Below, one piece after another: positions 1 to 6,367 of a DNA stretch of 11,690 bases (the first letter of the stretch is position 1; each line of letters starts with the position of its first letter). Made by a program: the position numbers and the translations under genes. The notes under the pieces were generated by a model. That model saw only the letters and a program-made list of their open reading frames with translations, was not told where the DNA came from and searched no databases. Source of the DNA: Chloroflexota bacterium (lineage in GTDB: Bacteria > Chloroflexota > Limnocylindria > Limnocylindrales > CSP1-4); NCBI GenBank assembly GCA_021790715.1, contig JAJYGK010000002.1, positions 1-11,690 of the forward strand. Reading direction: 5' to 3'.

Positions 1-475
1 CCGTGCTCGGGGTGCCGGCCGCCGCGCCGGCCATCCGGCCGGCGCCGGAACGCGGCCCGGCACCCACGGCGGCACCCTGCATGCCGCCCGGCGCCGTCTG
101 CTCGACCATCGCCGTCGCCCGCGATTCGAGCGCTGCCTTGAGCTCGGTCGCCTGCTGCGCGGTCAGCGCGCCGTTCTCGACGCGGACGTCGATGCGCTCC
201 GACCACTGCGCGACCAGCGCGTCGACCACCTTCTGGACATCGACGTTCTGCTTCGCCGCGATGTCGGCGAGGCTCAGCCCGTCCTGCCGCATCTCCCTGA
301 CCTGGTCCTGCGTGAGCCCGAGGACGGCCGCCGCCTCGCCGCTCCGCAGCTGCGCGCCGTTGCCGGCCGCGCCGCCGGCTCCCGGCGACGACCCGGGACC
401 GACCGCGAACACCGCCGGCACCGTGAGCAGCAGCGCGAAGCCCGCGCCGCCGACCGCACCCATGATCCGTCGCAT
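1..475 (-). CDS. Secreted alanine/glycine-rich helical protein (C-terminus cut by window edge)
   Basis: Reading the minus strand from the ATG at 475-473 gives 158 codons with no stop before the left edge, so the C-terminus is missing. A GGAGGT ribosome site (486-481) lies 5 nt before the ATG. Residues 1-24 look like a Sec signal peptide: MRRIM, then a hydrophobic stretch ending VPAVFA, with likely cleavage after A24. A G/A/S/P-rich spacer follows. Residues about 52-120 form a helical unit: LGLTQDQVREMRQDGLSLADIAAKQ, shortened here to its key parts LGLT, G66-LSLADIAA, VDALVAQ, then ENGALTAQQATEL with a G-x-LT-x-x-QA pattern. From memory, this 'LGLT / G-SLADIAA / G-LTxxQA' arrangement recurs in predicted exported proteins of Chloroflexota, Actinomycetota and Firmicutes and loosely resembles DUF2680. 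The visible tail (127-158) is low-complexity G/A/M. The function is unknown; a cell-envelope or extracellular role is inferred from the signal peptide only. It is transcribed divergently from the helicase gene. Confidence 0.75.
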   Translation of the reverse strand, partial: MRRIMGAVGGAGFALLLTVPAVFAVGPGSSPGAGGAAGNGAQLRSGEAAAVLGLTQDQVREMRQDGLSLADIAAKQNVDVQKVVDALVAQWSERIDVRVENGALTAQQATELKAALESRATAMVEQTAPGGMQGAAVGAGPRSGAGRMAGAAAGTPST

Positions 476-799
476 CCAGCACCTCCGTGTCTTCCGCTCG
501 CCCTCGCGAGCACCTGATGCCGGCAGGATCCGGCCGCTGCGTGGAGCGACGGTGGACGGCGCGTGGAGCCTCGGAGGAGATTGCGTCGGGGTCCGGGGGC
601 CCGGCATGATACGATCGGATATCAAGAGACAGACCTGAGCCTCGACCTGCGCCAGGTGCGCCATCGGCGCCCGCCGCGTTCGGCCGCCGGTCCGGCAGTT
701 TCGACGATGCGACCGCTGACGCGGGTGACGCCTGATCCCCCGCCGGTCGCCCACGCGCCCGCCGGCGCAGCGCCCGCGGGCGGACAGGAGCCAGTTCGC
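476..799. other. Divergent intergenic region and probable helicase leader
   Basis: This 324-nt stretch separates the secreted-protein gene from the helicase start chosen here. It holds the GGAGGT ribosome site of the minus-strand gene (486-481). It also has a locally AT-richer patch around 605-625 with a TANNNT-type -10 candidate, TACGAT at 610-615, reading toward the helicase. No convincing -35 sits at the matching distance; TTGCGT at 581-586 is too far upstream for TACGAT. If transcription starts near 622, the helicase mRNA has a leader of about 180 nt. An in-frame reading extends the helicase ORF upstream to GTG 563 and ATG 707. The 31 codons from 707 have only 24 G/C third positions (77%), against 30 of 30 in the first codons after 800, so this stretch looks non-coding. 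Confidence 0.4.
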
Positions 800-802
800 T
801 TG
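786..802 (+). promoter_or_regulatory. Ribosome binding site that decides the helicase TTG start
   Basis: AGGAG at 786-790 lies 9 nt upstream of TTG at 800-802. The alternative in-frame starts, GTG 563 and ATG 707, have no purine-rich site at a suitable distance, except for a loose match near 574 that would lie downstream of 563. The TTG start gives an N-terminus beginning TFENLGLS, which matches the usual beginning of RhlE-type helicases. Confidence 0.65.
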
Positions 803-2101
803 ACCTTCGAGAACCTCGGCCTCTCGGCCGACCTCCTGGACACCGTGGCCCGGGAGGGCTACGTCGAGGCCACGCCCGTCCAGCAGGCCGCGATCCCGCT
901 CGTGCTCGCCGGCCGCGACGTCCTCGCCGCCGCGCAGACCGGGACCGGCAAGACCGCCGCCTTCGCCCTCCCCATCCTCGAGCGGCTCCGCCGTCACGCC
1001 AACACGACGGCATCGCCCGCGCGCCACCCCGTCCGGGCGCTCGTCCTCACCCCCACGCGCGAGCTCGCCGTGCAGGTCGAGGAATCCGTGCGCACGTACG
1101 GCCGGAGTCTTCCCCTCCGCTCGGCCGTGGTCTACGGCGGCATGCCGATGGACCCGCAGACGCGCGCCCTCTGGTCGGGTGTCGAGATCCTGGTCGCCAC
1201 GCCGGGTCGCCTGCTCGACCACCTCGGCCAGGGCCGGCCGAACCTCGGGCAGGTGGAGGTCCTCGTCCTCGACGAGGCCGACCGGATGCTCGACATGGGC
1301 TTCATCCCCGACGTGCGGCGCATCGTGAGCATGCTCCCGACGCGGCGGCAGACGCTCTTCTTCTCGGCGACGTTCTCCGACGAGATCCGCCGTCTCGCCC
1401 GGGAGTTCCTGCACGACCCGGCCACCGTGGAGGTCGCGCCGCGCAACACGATCGCCGACAACGTCGCCGAGGTCCTCTACCCCGTGGACGCCTCGTGCAA
1501 GGCCCAGCTGCTCGAGCACCTCGTGCGGCGCGATGCCATGTCGCAGGTGCTCGTCTTCACCCGCACCAAGACGGGGGCGTCACGCCTCGCGTCCTACCTC
1601 GACCGGCGCGGCGTGGACGCGGTGGCGATCCACGGCGACCGCAGCCAGGCGGAGCGGACCCGCGCGCTCGAGGACTTCAAGCGCGGTGACGTGACCGTCC
1701 TCGTGGCAACCGACGTCGCATCGCGGGGGCTGGACATCGAGGAGCTCCCCTACGTCGTGAACTACGAACTTCCCTGGGAGCCGCAGGACTACGTCCACCG
1801 CATCGGCCGGACCGGGCGGGCGGGTGCGAGCGGGGTCGCGATCTCGCTGGTCTCGCCCGAGGAGGTCGACCAGCTGCGCGGGGTCCAGCGGATGCTGAAG
1901 CGCGCGATCCCCGTGCAGGTCGTCGAGGAGTACCTCCCCGGCGGACCCGCGTCCGTGGATCGCCCGCCGCGCGAGCACCGCGTCCACCCGGGACTCGCGC
2001 AGGCCGGGCGCACATCGCGCGGGCGGGGCGGATGGACGCCGCGGGAGACGCCCGCGACGCGGGACCTGCGGCACCGTTCGGAGGCGCAGATCGCCGGCTG
2101 A
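800..2101 (+). CDS. rhlE: DEAD-box ATP-dependent RNA helicase, RhlE type
   Basis: This cytoplasmic enzyme uses ATP to unwind short RNA duplexes; family members act in ribosome assembly, RNA decay and cold adaptation. Read from TTG 800, the protein has 433 residues and shows the full motif set in order: the Q motif (F3 and TPVQ, 25-28), Walker A AQTGTGKT (45-52), PTREL (85-89), TPGR (134-137), DEAD (158-161), SAT (189-191), VLVFTRTK (250-257), VATDVASRGLDI (302-313) and HRIGRTGR (333-340). Phrases such as VLDEADRMLDMGF and LPYVVNYELP closely match E. coli RhlE as I recall it. After residue 380 there is only a short basic, RG-containing tail (GRTSRGRGG), so no extra RNA-binding domain is present. 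Start choice: AGGAG 9 nt upstream and a jump in third-position GC at 800. ATG 707 (464 residues) and GTG 563 (512 residues) are less likely. The gene converges on satP across the hairpin at 2154-2185. Confidence 0.95.
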   Translation: MTFENLGLSADLLDTVAREGYVEATPVQQAAIPLVLAGRDVLAAAQTGTGKTAAFALPILERLRRHANTTASPARHPVRALVLTPTRELAVQVEESVRTYGRSLPLRSAVVYGGMPMDPQTRALWSGVEILVATPGRLLDHLGQGRPNLGQVEVLVLDEADRMLDMGFIPDVRRIVSMLPTRRQTLFFSATFSDEIRRLAREFLHDPATVEVAPRNTIADNVAEVLYPVDASCKAQLLEHLVRRDAMSQVLVFTRTKTGASRLASYLDRRGVDAVAIHGDRSQAERTRALEDFKRGDVTVLVATDVASRGLDIEELPYVVNYELPWEPQDYVHRIGRTGRAGASGVAISLVSPEEVDQLRGVQRMLKRAIPVQVVEEYLPGGPASVDRPPREHRVHPGLAQAGRTSRGRGGWTPRETPATRDLRHRSEAQIAG

Positions 2102-2153
2102 CGGCCCCGCGCCGGGACGTCGTCGCTCGCCTGGTCGTGCCCGAGGCCACGAA

Positions 2154-2185
2154 CTGAGGCCGGCCCCTTGCGGAGCCGGCCTCAG
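2154..2185. terminator. Bidirectional hairpin between convergent helicase and satP genes
   Basis: A perfect 11-bp inverted repeat, CTGAGGCCGGC (2154-2164) and GCCGGCCTCAG (2175-2185), encloses a 10-nt loop. It lies 52 nt after the helicase stop and 26 nt after the satP stop, which is where a shared terminator is expected. There is no clear T-tract on either side, so it may be a GC-rich, tract-less terminator or a 3'-end stabiliser. Confidence 0.7.
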
Positions 2186-2211
2186 CGTCGACCGAGCGGA
2201 TCAGCCGGGGT

Positions 2212-2826
2212 TCAACCCGGGAGGATCTCGGAACCGAATGCCTCGTTGATGACGGCCCGGGCCGAGGCGTAGAAGGCCGCGATGGCGGTCAGCAGACCGA
2301 CGTAGCCGCCGATCGCCGTGAGCCCGTGGCCGGCGGCGGCGTTCTGGAACCCGCCCAGGGCGAGCACGACGAACGTGATCCAGAGCAGCAGGAACACGAT
2401 CATCGTGGGCCGTGCGCCCTTGAGCGTCGCGATCCACATGTAGAACGTGAAGACGCCCCACATCAGCAGGTACCAGGCGACCGCGTTGCCGGCGTCCTTG
2501 CCCTGGAACATGAAGACGAATGCCGCGAAGCTCCACCAGAAGCCGCCGTACGACGTGAACGCGACACCGCCGAACGTGTTGCCGTTCCTGAACTCCCACC
2601 AGCCGGCGATCAGCTGTCCGAGGCCGCCGTATGCGAGCGCCAGCCCCACCACGATCGCGAGCGAGCTGCCGGTGACCAGCCCGGAGTTCACCAGCGAGAG
2701 GATGAAGGTCGTGAGCGCGAATCCGGCCAGCCCGAGAGGCGCCGGGTTCGCCACGGCCGCCGGAGCGGTCACGGGTGCGGACGCCGGCATCGCCGGGCCG
2801 CCAGCCGACGGTTGCGCCTGTGCCAC
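2212..2826 (-). CDS. satP: Acetate uptake transporter, AceTr family (GPR1/FUN34/SatP/YaaH)
   Basis: This inner-membrane protein is predicted to import acetate (possibly also succinate) with protons. It starts at GTG (2826-2824), preceded by AAAGGAG (2839-2833) 6 nt upstream, giving 204 residues, close to the family norm. A disordered A/P-rich N-terminus of about 26 residues precedes the family signature NPAPLG (27-32). Six hydrophobic segments follow, at about 31-48, 54-75, 92-108, 113-134, 140-159 and 168-189. The second family hallmark, GNTFGGVAFTSYGGFWW, is at 82-98. It lies 86 nt downstream of acs on the same strand, separated by a hairpin (2844-2864), so the two are probably co-transcribed, with uptake beside activation. 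The translation can be extended 15 codons upstream to 2871, but that extension runs through the hairpin and has no better ribosome site. Confidence 0.93.
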   Translation of the reverse strand: MAQAQPSAGGPAMPASAPVTAPAAVANPAPLGLAGFALTTFILSLVNSGLVTGSSLAIVVGLALAYGGLGQLIAGWWEFRNGNTFGGVAFTSYGGFWWSFAAFVFMFQGKDAGNAVAWYLLMWGVFTFYMWIATLKGARPTMIVFLLLWITFVVLALGGFQNAAAGHGLTAIGGYVGLLTAIAAFYASARAVINEAFGSEILPG

Positions 2827-2843
2827 GCGAGACTCCTTTCCTC

Positions 2844-2864
2844 GGGCGGGCCCCCGGCCCGCCC
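2844..2864 (-). promoter_or_regulatory. Intercistronic GC hairpin between acs and satP
   Basis: GGGCGGGCC (2844-2852) and GGCCCGCCC (2856-2864) form a perfect 9-bp stem with a 3-nt loop. In the transcript it stands 74-94 nt... that is, shortly after the acs stop (2913) and only 4 nt before the satP ribosome site (2839-2833). It is not followed by a U-tract, so it is more likely an mRNA-stability or attenuation element that sets the satP/acs ratio than a full terminator. Confidence 0.5.
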
Positions 2865-2912
2865 CTGTCACGGACTGCCCTGCCCGCCTGCCGTCGGGAC
2901 CACCCCGGCCCG

Positions 2913-4880
2913 TCAGACGAGCTGATCCGCCTCGCTCGACTGCGCCTTGTCCCGGATCGTCTCGACGATCCCGGAGTCGGCGAGTGTCGTGACGTCACCG
3001 AGCGCGCGATGCTCGGCGATGTCGCGCAGGAGCCGCCGCATGATCTTGCCCGAGCGTGTCTTGGGCAATTCCGGCGTGAACATGACCATCTTCGGACGCG
3101 CGATCGCACCGATCTTCTCGGCGACGTGCTCGCGGAGCTCCGCCGCAAGGCGGTCGTCGGGCTGGATGTGCGACTTCACGATGACGAACGCGGAGATCGC
3201 CTCGCCCGTCACCGGGTCGCTCCGGCCGACCACGGCCGCCTCGGCCACCGCCGGGTGATCGACCAGCGCCGACTCGACCTCGATCGTGCTGATCCGGTGA
3301 CCGGAGACCTTCATGACGTCATCGACGCGGCCGAGCAGCCAGAAGTAGCCGTCCGCGTCCACCTTGCAGCCGTCGCCGGCGAAGTACATCCCCGGGAAGC
3401 GGCGCCAGTACGTGCTGAGGTAGCGCTCGGGATCCTTGTAGATGCCCCGCAGCATGGCCGGCCACGGACGCGTCAGGACGAGGTACCCGCCACCGGCACC
3501 GTCCGGGACGTCCTTGCCCTCCGCGTCGACCACCTTCGCCGCCACGCCTGGGAACGGGCGGGTGGCGGACCCGGGGCGCAACGTGGTGACGCCGGGGAGC
3601 GGGGTGATCAGGATCATCCCCGTCTCGGTCTGCCACCAGGTGTCGACCACCGGGCAGCGGCCGCCGCCGATCGTGCGGTGGTACCACAGCCAGGCCTCGG
3701 GGTTGATCGGCTCGCCGACCGTGCCGAGCAGCCGCAGCGACGACATGTCGTGCTTCGCCGGCCACTGGTCGCCCTGCTTCATGAAGGCCCGGATGGCGGT
3801 CGGCGCGCAGTACAGGATCGAGACCTTGTACTTCTCGATGATCGACCACCAGCGGTCCGGCTCGGGGAACTGGGGAGCCCCCTCGTACAGGATGCTGGTC
3901 GTCGCGTTCGAGAGCGGCCCGTACACGATGTACGAGTGGCCGGTGACCCAGCCGATGTCGGCCGCGCACCAGTACACGTCGTCGGGCTTGATGTCGAAGA
4001 TCGCGTTGTGGGTGGCGCTCACGCCGGTCAGGTACCCGCCGGTCGTGTGCATGATCCCCTTCGGCTTGGCGGTCGTGCCGGAGGTGTGGAGCAGGTACAG
4101 CAGGTGCTCGGAGTCGACGTGCACGGGCTCGCACCGGTCCGACTGGCGCTCGACGATGTCGTGCCACCAGTGGTCGCGGCCCTCGGTCATCGGCACGTCA
4201 TGGCCGGTGCGGCGAACCACGAGCAGGTTGCGGATCGTGGGCGCGTTGGCCGCGGCCTCGTCGGCCGCGCCCTTCAGGTCGAGGACCTTGCCGTTGCGCC
4301 AGCCGCCGTCGGCCGTGATGAGCGCCACGGCCTCGGAGTCCACCATGCGGCCCTGGAGCGCGTCTGCGCTGAACCCGCCGAAGACGACGACGTGCGGCGC
4401 GCCGATCTTGGCGCAGGCGAGCATCGCGATGGGGAGCTCCGGGATCATCGGCATGTAGATGCCGACCCGGTCGCCGGTCTTGACGCCGAGCTCGAGGAGC
4501 GCGTTGGCGCACTTGTTGACCTCGGTCTGGAGGTCCGCGTACGTCAGCGTCCGCGTGTCGCCGGGCTCGCCCTCCCAGTAATAGGCGACCTTCGTGCCCA
4601 GCCCGTTCTCGACGTGGCGGTCGACGCAGTTGTAGGCGACGTTCAGCTCGCCACCGACGAACCACTTGGCATAGGGCAGATCCCACTCGAGGACCGTGTC
4701 CCACTTGCGGAACCAGGTGAGCCGTTCCGCCTGTTCCGTCCAGAAACCCTCGAAGTCCTGGTCGGCCCGGGCGTACGCGTCGGCCTTCATGTTCGCGTGC
4801 GCCGCGAACTCGGGGGGCGGGGGAAACTCGCGCGCCTCGGAGAACAGGGCCTCGATCTCGGGCTGGACGTTCAGGCTCAT
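2913..4880 (-). CDS. acs: AMP-forming acetyl-CoA synthetase
   Basis: This enzyme converts acetate, ATP and CoA to acetyl-CoA, AMP and pyrophosphate through acetyl-AMP, in the cytoplasm. It starts at ATG 4880-4878 with GGAGG (4891-4887) 6 nt upstream. The protein has 655 residues, close to the 652 of the Salmonella enzyme. Visible motifs: an N-terminal acetyl-CoA-synthetase segment (about 30-90), the ATP-binding loop TSGTTAKPKG (266-275), DTWWQTETG (413-421) with the Trp pair that limits the acyl pocket to acetate-sized groups, the hinge region GRVDDVMKVSGHR (517-529) and a C-terminal lid with PKTRSGKIMRR (606-616). K612 aligns with the catalytic lysine (K609 in Salmonella) that Pat-type enzymes acetylate. 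It sits in a PxxxxGK motif (P606 to K612) known to favour such recognition. A promoter of its own lies at 4998-4971. Neighbours are acuC upstream and satP downstream. The sequence appears intact. Confidence 0.98.
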   Translation of the reverse strand: MSLNVQPEIEALFSEAREFPPPPEFAAHANMKADAYARADQDFEGFWTEQAERLTWFRKWDTVLEWDLPYAKWFVGGELNVAYNCVDRHVENGLGTKVAYYWEGEPGDTRTLTYADLQTEVNKCANALLELGVKTGDRVGIYMPMIPELPIAMLACAKIGAPHVVVFGGFSADALQGRMVDSEAVALITADGGWRNGKVLDLKGAADEAAANAPTIRNLLVVRRTGHDVPMTEGRDHWWHDIVERQSDRCEPVHVDSEHLLYLLHTSGTTAKPKGIMHTTGGYLTGVSATHNAIFDIKPDDVYWCAADIGWVTGHSYIVYGPLSNATTSILYEGAPQFPEPDRWWSIIEKYKVSILYCAPTAIRAFMKQGDQWPAKHDMSSLRLLGTVGEPINPEAWLWYHRTIGGGRCPVVDTWWQTETGMILITPLPGVTTLRPGSATRPFPGVAAKVVDAEGKDVPDGAGGGYLVLTRPWPAMLRGIYKDPERYLSTYWRRFPGMYFAGDGCKVDADGYFWLLGRVDDVMKVSGHRISTIEVESALVDHPAVAEAAVVGRSDPVTGEAISAFVIVKSHIQPDDRLAAELREHVAEKIGAIARPKMVMFTPELPKTRSGKIMRRLLRDIAEHRALGDVTTLADSGIVETIRDKAQSSEADQLV

Positions 4881-4909
4881 GGCGTACCTCCGGCGTCGAG
4901 AGATAGCCA

Positions 4910-4954
4910 CCGGGGCCATTGCACGCACGAGAACCCGCAGAACGCTGGCCCCGG
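4910..4954 (-). promoter_or_regulatory. Inverted repeat in the acs 5' leader
   Basis: CCGGGGCCA (4910-4918) and TGGCCCCGG (4946-4954) are perfect 9-bp complementary arms around a 27-nt loop. If acs transcription starts near 4964, the repeat forms a hairpin at the beginning of the mRNA leader and ends about 19 nt before the ribosome site. It could protect the 5' end, act as a regulatory RNA element or be a DNA operator. I do not recognise a riboswitch class. Confidence 0.4.
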
Positions 4955-4970
4955 ACAGGCAGACGCCGGG

Positions 4971-4998
4971 AGCGTACAACCGGGGGTGGGCGTGTCAA
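4971..4998 (-). promoter_or_regulatory. Promoter for acs
   Basis: On the minus strand a perfect -35 hexamer, TTGACA (4998-4993), is followed after 16 nt by TACGCT (4976-4971), a TANNNT-type -10. The predicted transcription start is near 4964, giving an acs leader of about 84 nt. An unusually AT-rich patch lies immediately upstream (5002-5032). The arrangement suits a housekeeping-sigma promoter. Confidence 0.6.
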
Positions 4999-5001
4999 GC
5001 C

Positions 5002-5032
5002 ATGCAGATAGATTGAAATGTGAATAGAACAA
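5002..5032 (-). promoter_or_regulatory. AT-rich patch upstream of the acs promoter (possible UP element or operator)
   Basis: Nine of 31 bases are G or C (29%) in a window that is otherwise about 70% GC. It begins 4 nt upstream of the acs -35 hexamer, where an RNA-polymerase alpha-subunit UP element or an activator site would sit. No clear palindrome is visible inside it. The rest of the stretch to the acuC stop (5033-5121) is GC-rich, with a 12-bp palindrome CGCCGCGCGGCG at 5075-5086 and no gene. Confidence 0.4.
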
Positions 5033-5121
5033 CCGCCGTTGCGCCCGATTGCGGCGGGATACAGGGACCGACCGCGCCGCGCGGCGGGCCGGGGCATGAC
5101 GTGGGTCGCGTGGGCCGGGAG

Positions 5122-6294
5122 TCAGCCGGGCGTCAGCTCGCGGAGCGCACGCAGCGAGCAGTCGAGGGCCGCACGGGCCGTCTCGAGGTTCCGCTCGGAG
5201 ACCTGGCGCGACTCCGGGGAGACCAGGCCGGCCGGATCCAGCATCTCGTCGGGCGGAGGCGACTGGTCGTGTCGCGCCGCGTCGGGGGCCCAGCGCTCGC
5301 GCCAGTCGTCCGGCGTGCGCGGCGGCACGTCCGCGTGGGCCTGCGCGAGCCAGACGAGCGACCAGGCGCGCGGCACGACGCGGTAGACGTCGTACCCGCC
5401 CCCGCCCGTGGCCAGCCACCGCCCGCCGGTGTGCTCGTGGGCCAGGCGATCCAGCATGCGCGCCGCCTCCGACATCGCGCCGGTGGTCAGCCGGAGGTGC
5501 GCCAGCGGATCCAGGGCGTGGGAGTCGCTGCCGTGCTGCGAGACGAGGATCGTGGGCCGGAACGCGCGGGCGAGCGGCGGCACGACCAGCTCGACGGCCT
5601 CCAGCCAGGACGAATCCGACGTGCCCGGCTGGAGCGGCACGTTCACCGCCGTCCCCTCCGTCTCCGGCTCCCGGCAGTCCTCGACGAAGCCGGTGCCCGG
5701 GAAGAGCGAGAGCCCGGTCTCGTGGAACGAGATCGTCAGCACCTGCGTGTCCCGCCGGAAGATCGCCTCGACCCCGTCGCCGTGGTGCACATCGAGGTCC
5801 ACGTAGAGCACGCGGTGTCCGGCGTCGCGGGCCCGGGCGATCGCCAGCGCGACGTCGTTGTAGATGCAGAAGCCGCTCGCGTACGTGGGCATCGCGTGGT
5901 GCAGCCCGCCACCCGGATGGAAGGCGTGGAGCGCGCGGCCCAGCAGGACCGCGTCCATCGCCGCCAGCGATCCCCCGCCGACCGTGGCCGCCGCCTCGTG
6001 CATCCCGTAGAAGGGCGGGTCGTCGCCCCAGCGCGAGAAACCCGCCATGGCGGCCGCGTCCGGGTACTCCGAGAGCATCTGCACCGTCGAGATGTACTCG
6101 GCCCTGTGGACCCGCCGCAGCTCCTCGACGGTCGCGCGGGGAGGCGGCTCGAACCGCCCGGCCCCGACCGCGCGCAGCAGCTCGATGCCGGGGCCGAAGC
6201 GGCGCGGCGACAGCGGGTGCTCGGGCCCGAAGTCGTAGTCGAGCGAGGGCGGGCCGAAGATCACGAGCGGCTGGGACTCGACCGGAAGCGGCAT
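5122..6294 (-). CDS. acuC: Acetoin utilization protein AcuC, class I-type lysine deacetylase
   Basis: A cytoplasmic zinc hydrolase of the histone-deacetylase superfamily. In Bacillus, AcuC removes the acetyl group from the catalytic lysine of acetyl-CoA synthetase and reactivates it. Read from ATG 6294-6292, the protein has 390 residues (B. subtilis AcuC is about 387). Active-site elements are complete: tandem histidines H132-H133 in HPGGGLHHAM, YVDLDVHHGDG (164-174) with zinc ligands D168 and H170, QHGSDSHALDPLAH (253-266) with the third ligand D257, and GGGGY with the transition-state tyrosine Y301. The start has no Shine-Dalgarno sequence, but a TATAGT -10 box ends 7 nt before the ATG, indicating a leaderless mRNA. 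The open frame continues 107 codons further upstream (to 6615) but lies there antisense to pat and lacks family sequence. It is the first gene of the minus-strand run acuC-acs-satP and is divergent from the acetyltransferase gene. Confidence 0.95.
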   Translation of the reverse strand: MPLPVESQPLVIFGPPSLDYDFGPEHPLSPRRFGPGIELLRAVGAGRFEPPPRATVEELRRVHRAEYISTVQMLSEYPDAAAMAGFSRWGDDPPFYGMHEAAATVGGGSLAAMDAVLLGRALHAFHPGGGLHHAMPTYASGFCIYNDVALAIARARDAGHRVLYVDLDVHHGDGVEAIFRRDTQVLTISFHETGLSLFPGTGFVEDCREPETEGTAVNVPLQPGTSDSSWLEAVELVVPPLARAFRPTILVSQHGSDSHALDPLAHLRLTTGAMSEAARMLDRLAHEHTGGRWLATGGGGYDVYRVVPRAWSLVWLAQAHADVPPRTPDDWRERWAPDAARHDQSPPPDEMLDPAGLVSPESRQVSERNLETARAALDCSLRALRELTPG

Positions 6295-6301
6295 CTCGGA
6301 G

Positions 6302-6307
6302 ACTATA
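6302..6307 (-). promoter_or_regulatory. -10 box for a leaderless acuC transcript
   Basis: Read on the minus strand, TATAGT (6307-6302) is a 5-of-6 match to TATAAT. The seven bases 6301-6295 separate it from the A of the acuC ATG at 6294, so the expected transcription start coincides with the start codon. No good -35 is present (GCGGCG at 6330-6325). The core CTATAG is palindromic, so the same site could partly serve pat in the other direction, although TATAGC on the plus strand is a poorer match. Confidence 0.5.
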
Positions 6308-6323
6308 GCGGCGTACGCGACGA

Positions 6324-6346
6324 CCGCCGCGGAGCATCCTCGGCGG
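6324..6346. promoter_or_regulatory. Near-perfect dyad in the acuC-pat divergent control region
   Basis: The arms CCGCCGCGGA (6324-6333) and TCCTCGGCGG (6337-6346) pair at 9 of 10 positions around a 3-nt centre (GCA). The element covers the -35 position of the acuC promoter and lies in the 5' leader or upstream region of pat, before the pat ribosome site (6354-6360). It could be an operator for a dimeric regulator controlling both genes, or a hairpin in the pat leader. Confidence 0.45.
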
Positions 6347-6367
6347 CGCGACAGGCGGGGATCGGCA

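Noticed and set aside
581..615. TTGCGT (581-586) with TACGAT (610-615) as a helicase promoter
   Set aside because: The 23-nt spacing is too long for one promoter. TTGCGT with CATGAT (605-610) at 18 nt has only weak hexamers. Only the -10-like TACGAT is mentioned, at low confidence.
3..638. A 211-codon plus-strand open frame at the left edge
   Set aside because: It lies antisense to the secreted-protein gene, which has a signal peptide, a GGAGGT ribosome site and a plausible helical domain. The plus-strand translation is a Pro/Ala/Ser/Arg mixture without motifs.
563..799. An N-terminal extension of the helicase from GTG 563 or ATG 707
   Set aside because: No suitable ribosome site, lower third-position GC than the gene body, and a Pro/Ala/Arg-rich translation unlike the family's N-terminus.
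2775..5027. A 750-codon plus-strand open frame opposite acs
   Set aside because: It is antisense to a fully conserved acetyl-CoA synthetase, with no recognisable domain and biased residue content.
5075..5086. Palindrome CGCCGCGCGGCG as a terminator after acuC
   Set aside because: It has no loop of its own and no T-tract, and short GC palindromes are expected in this composition. Read-through from acuC into acs cannot be excluded.
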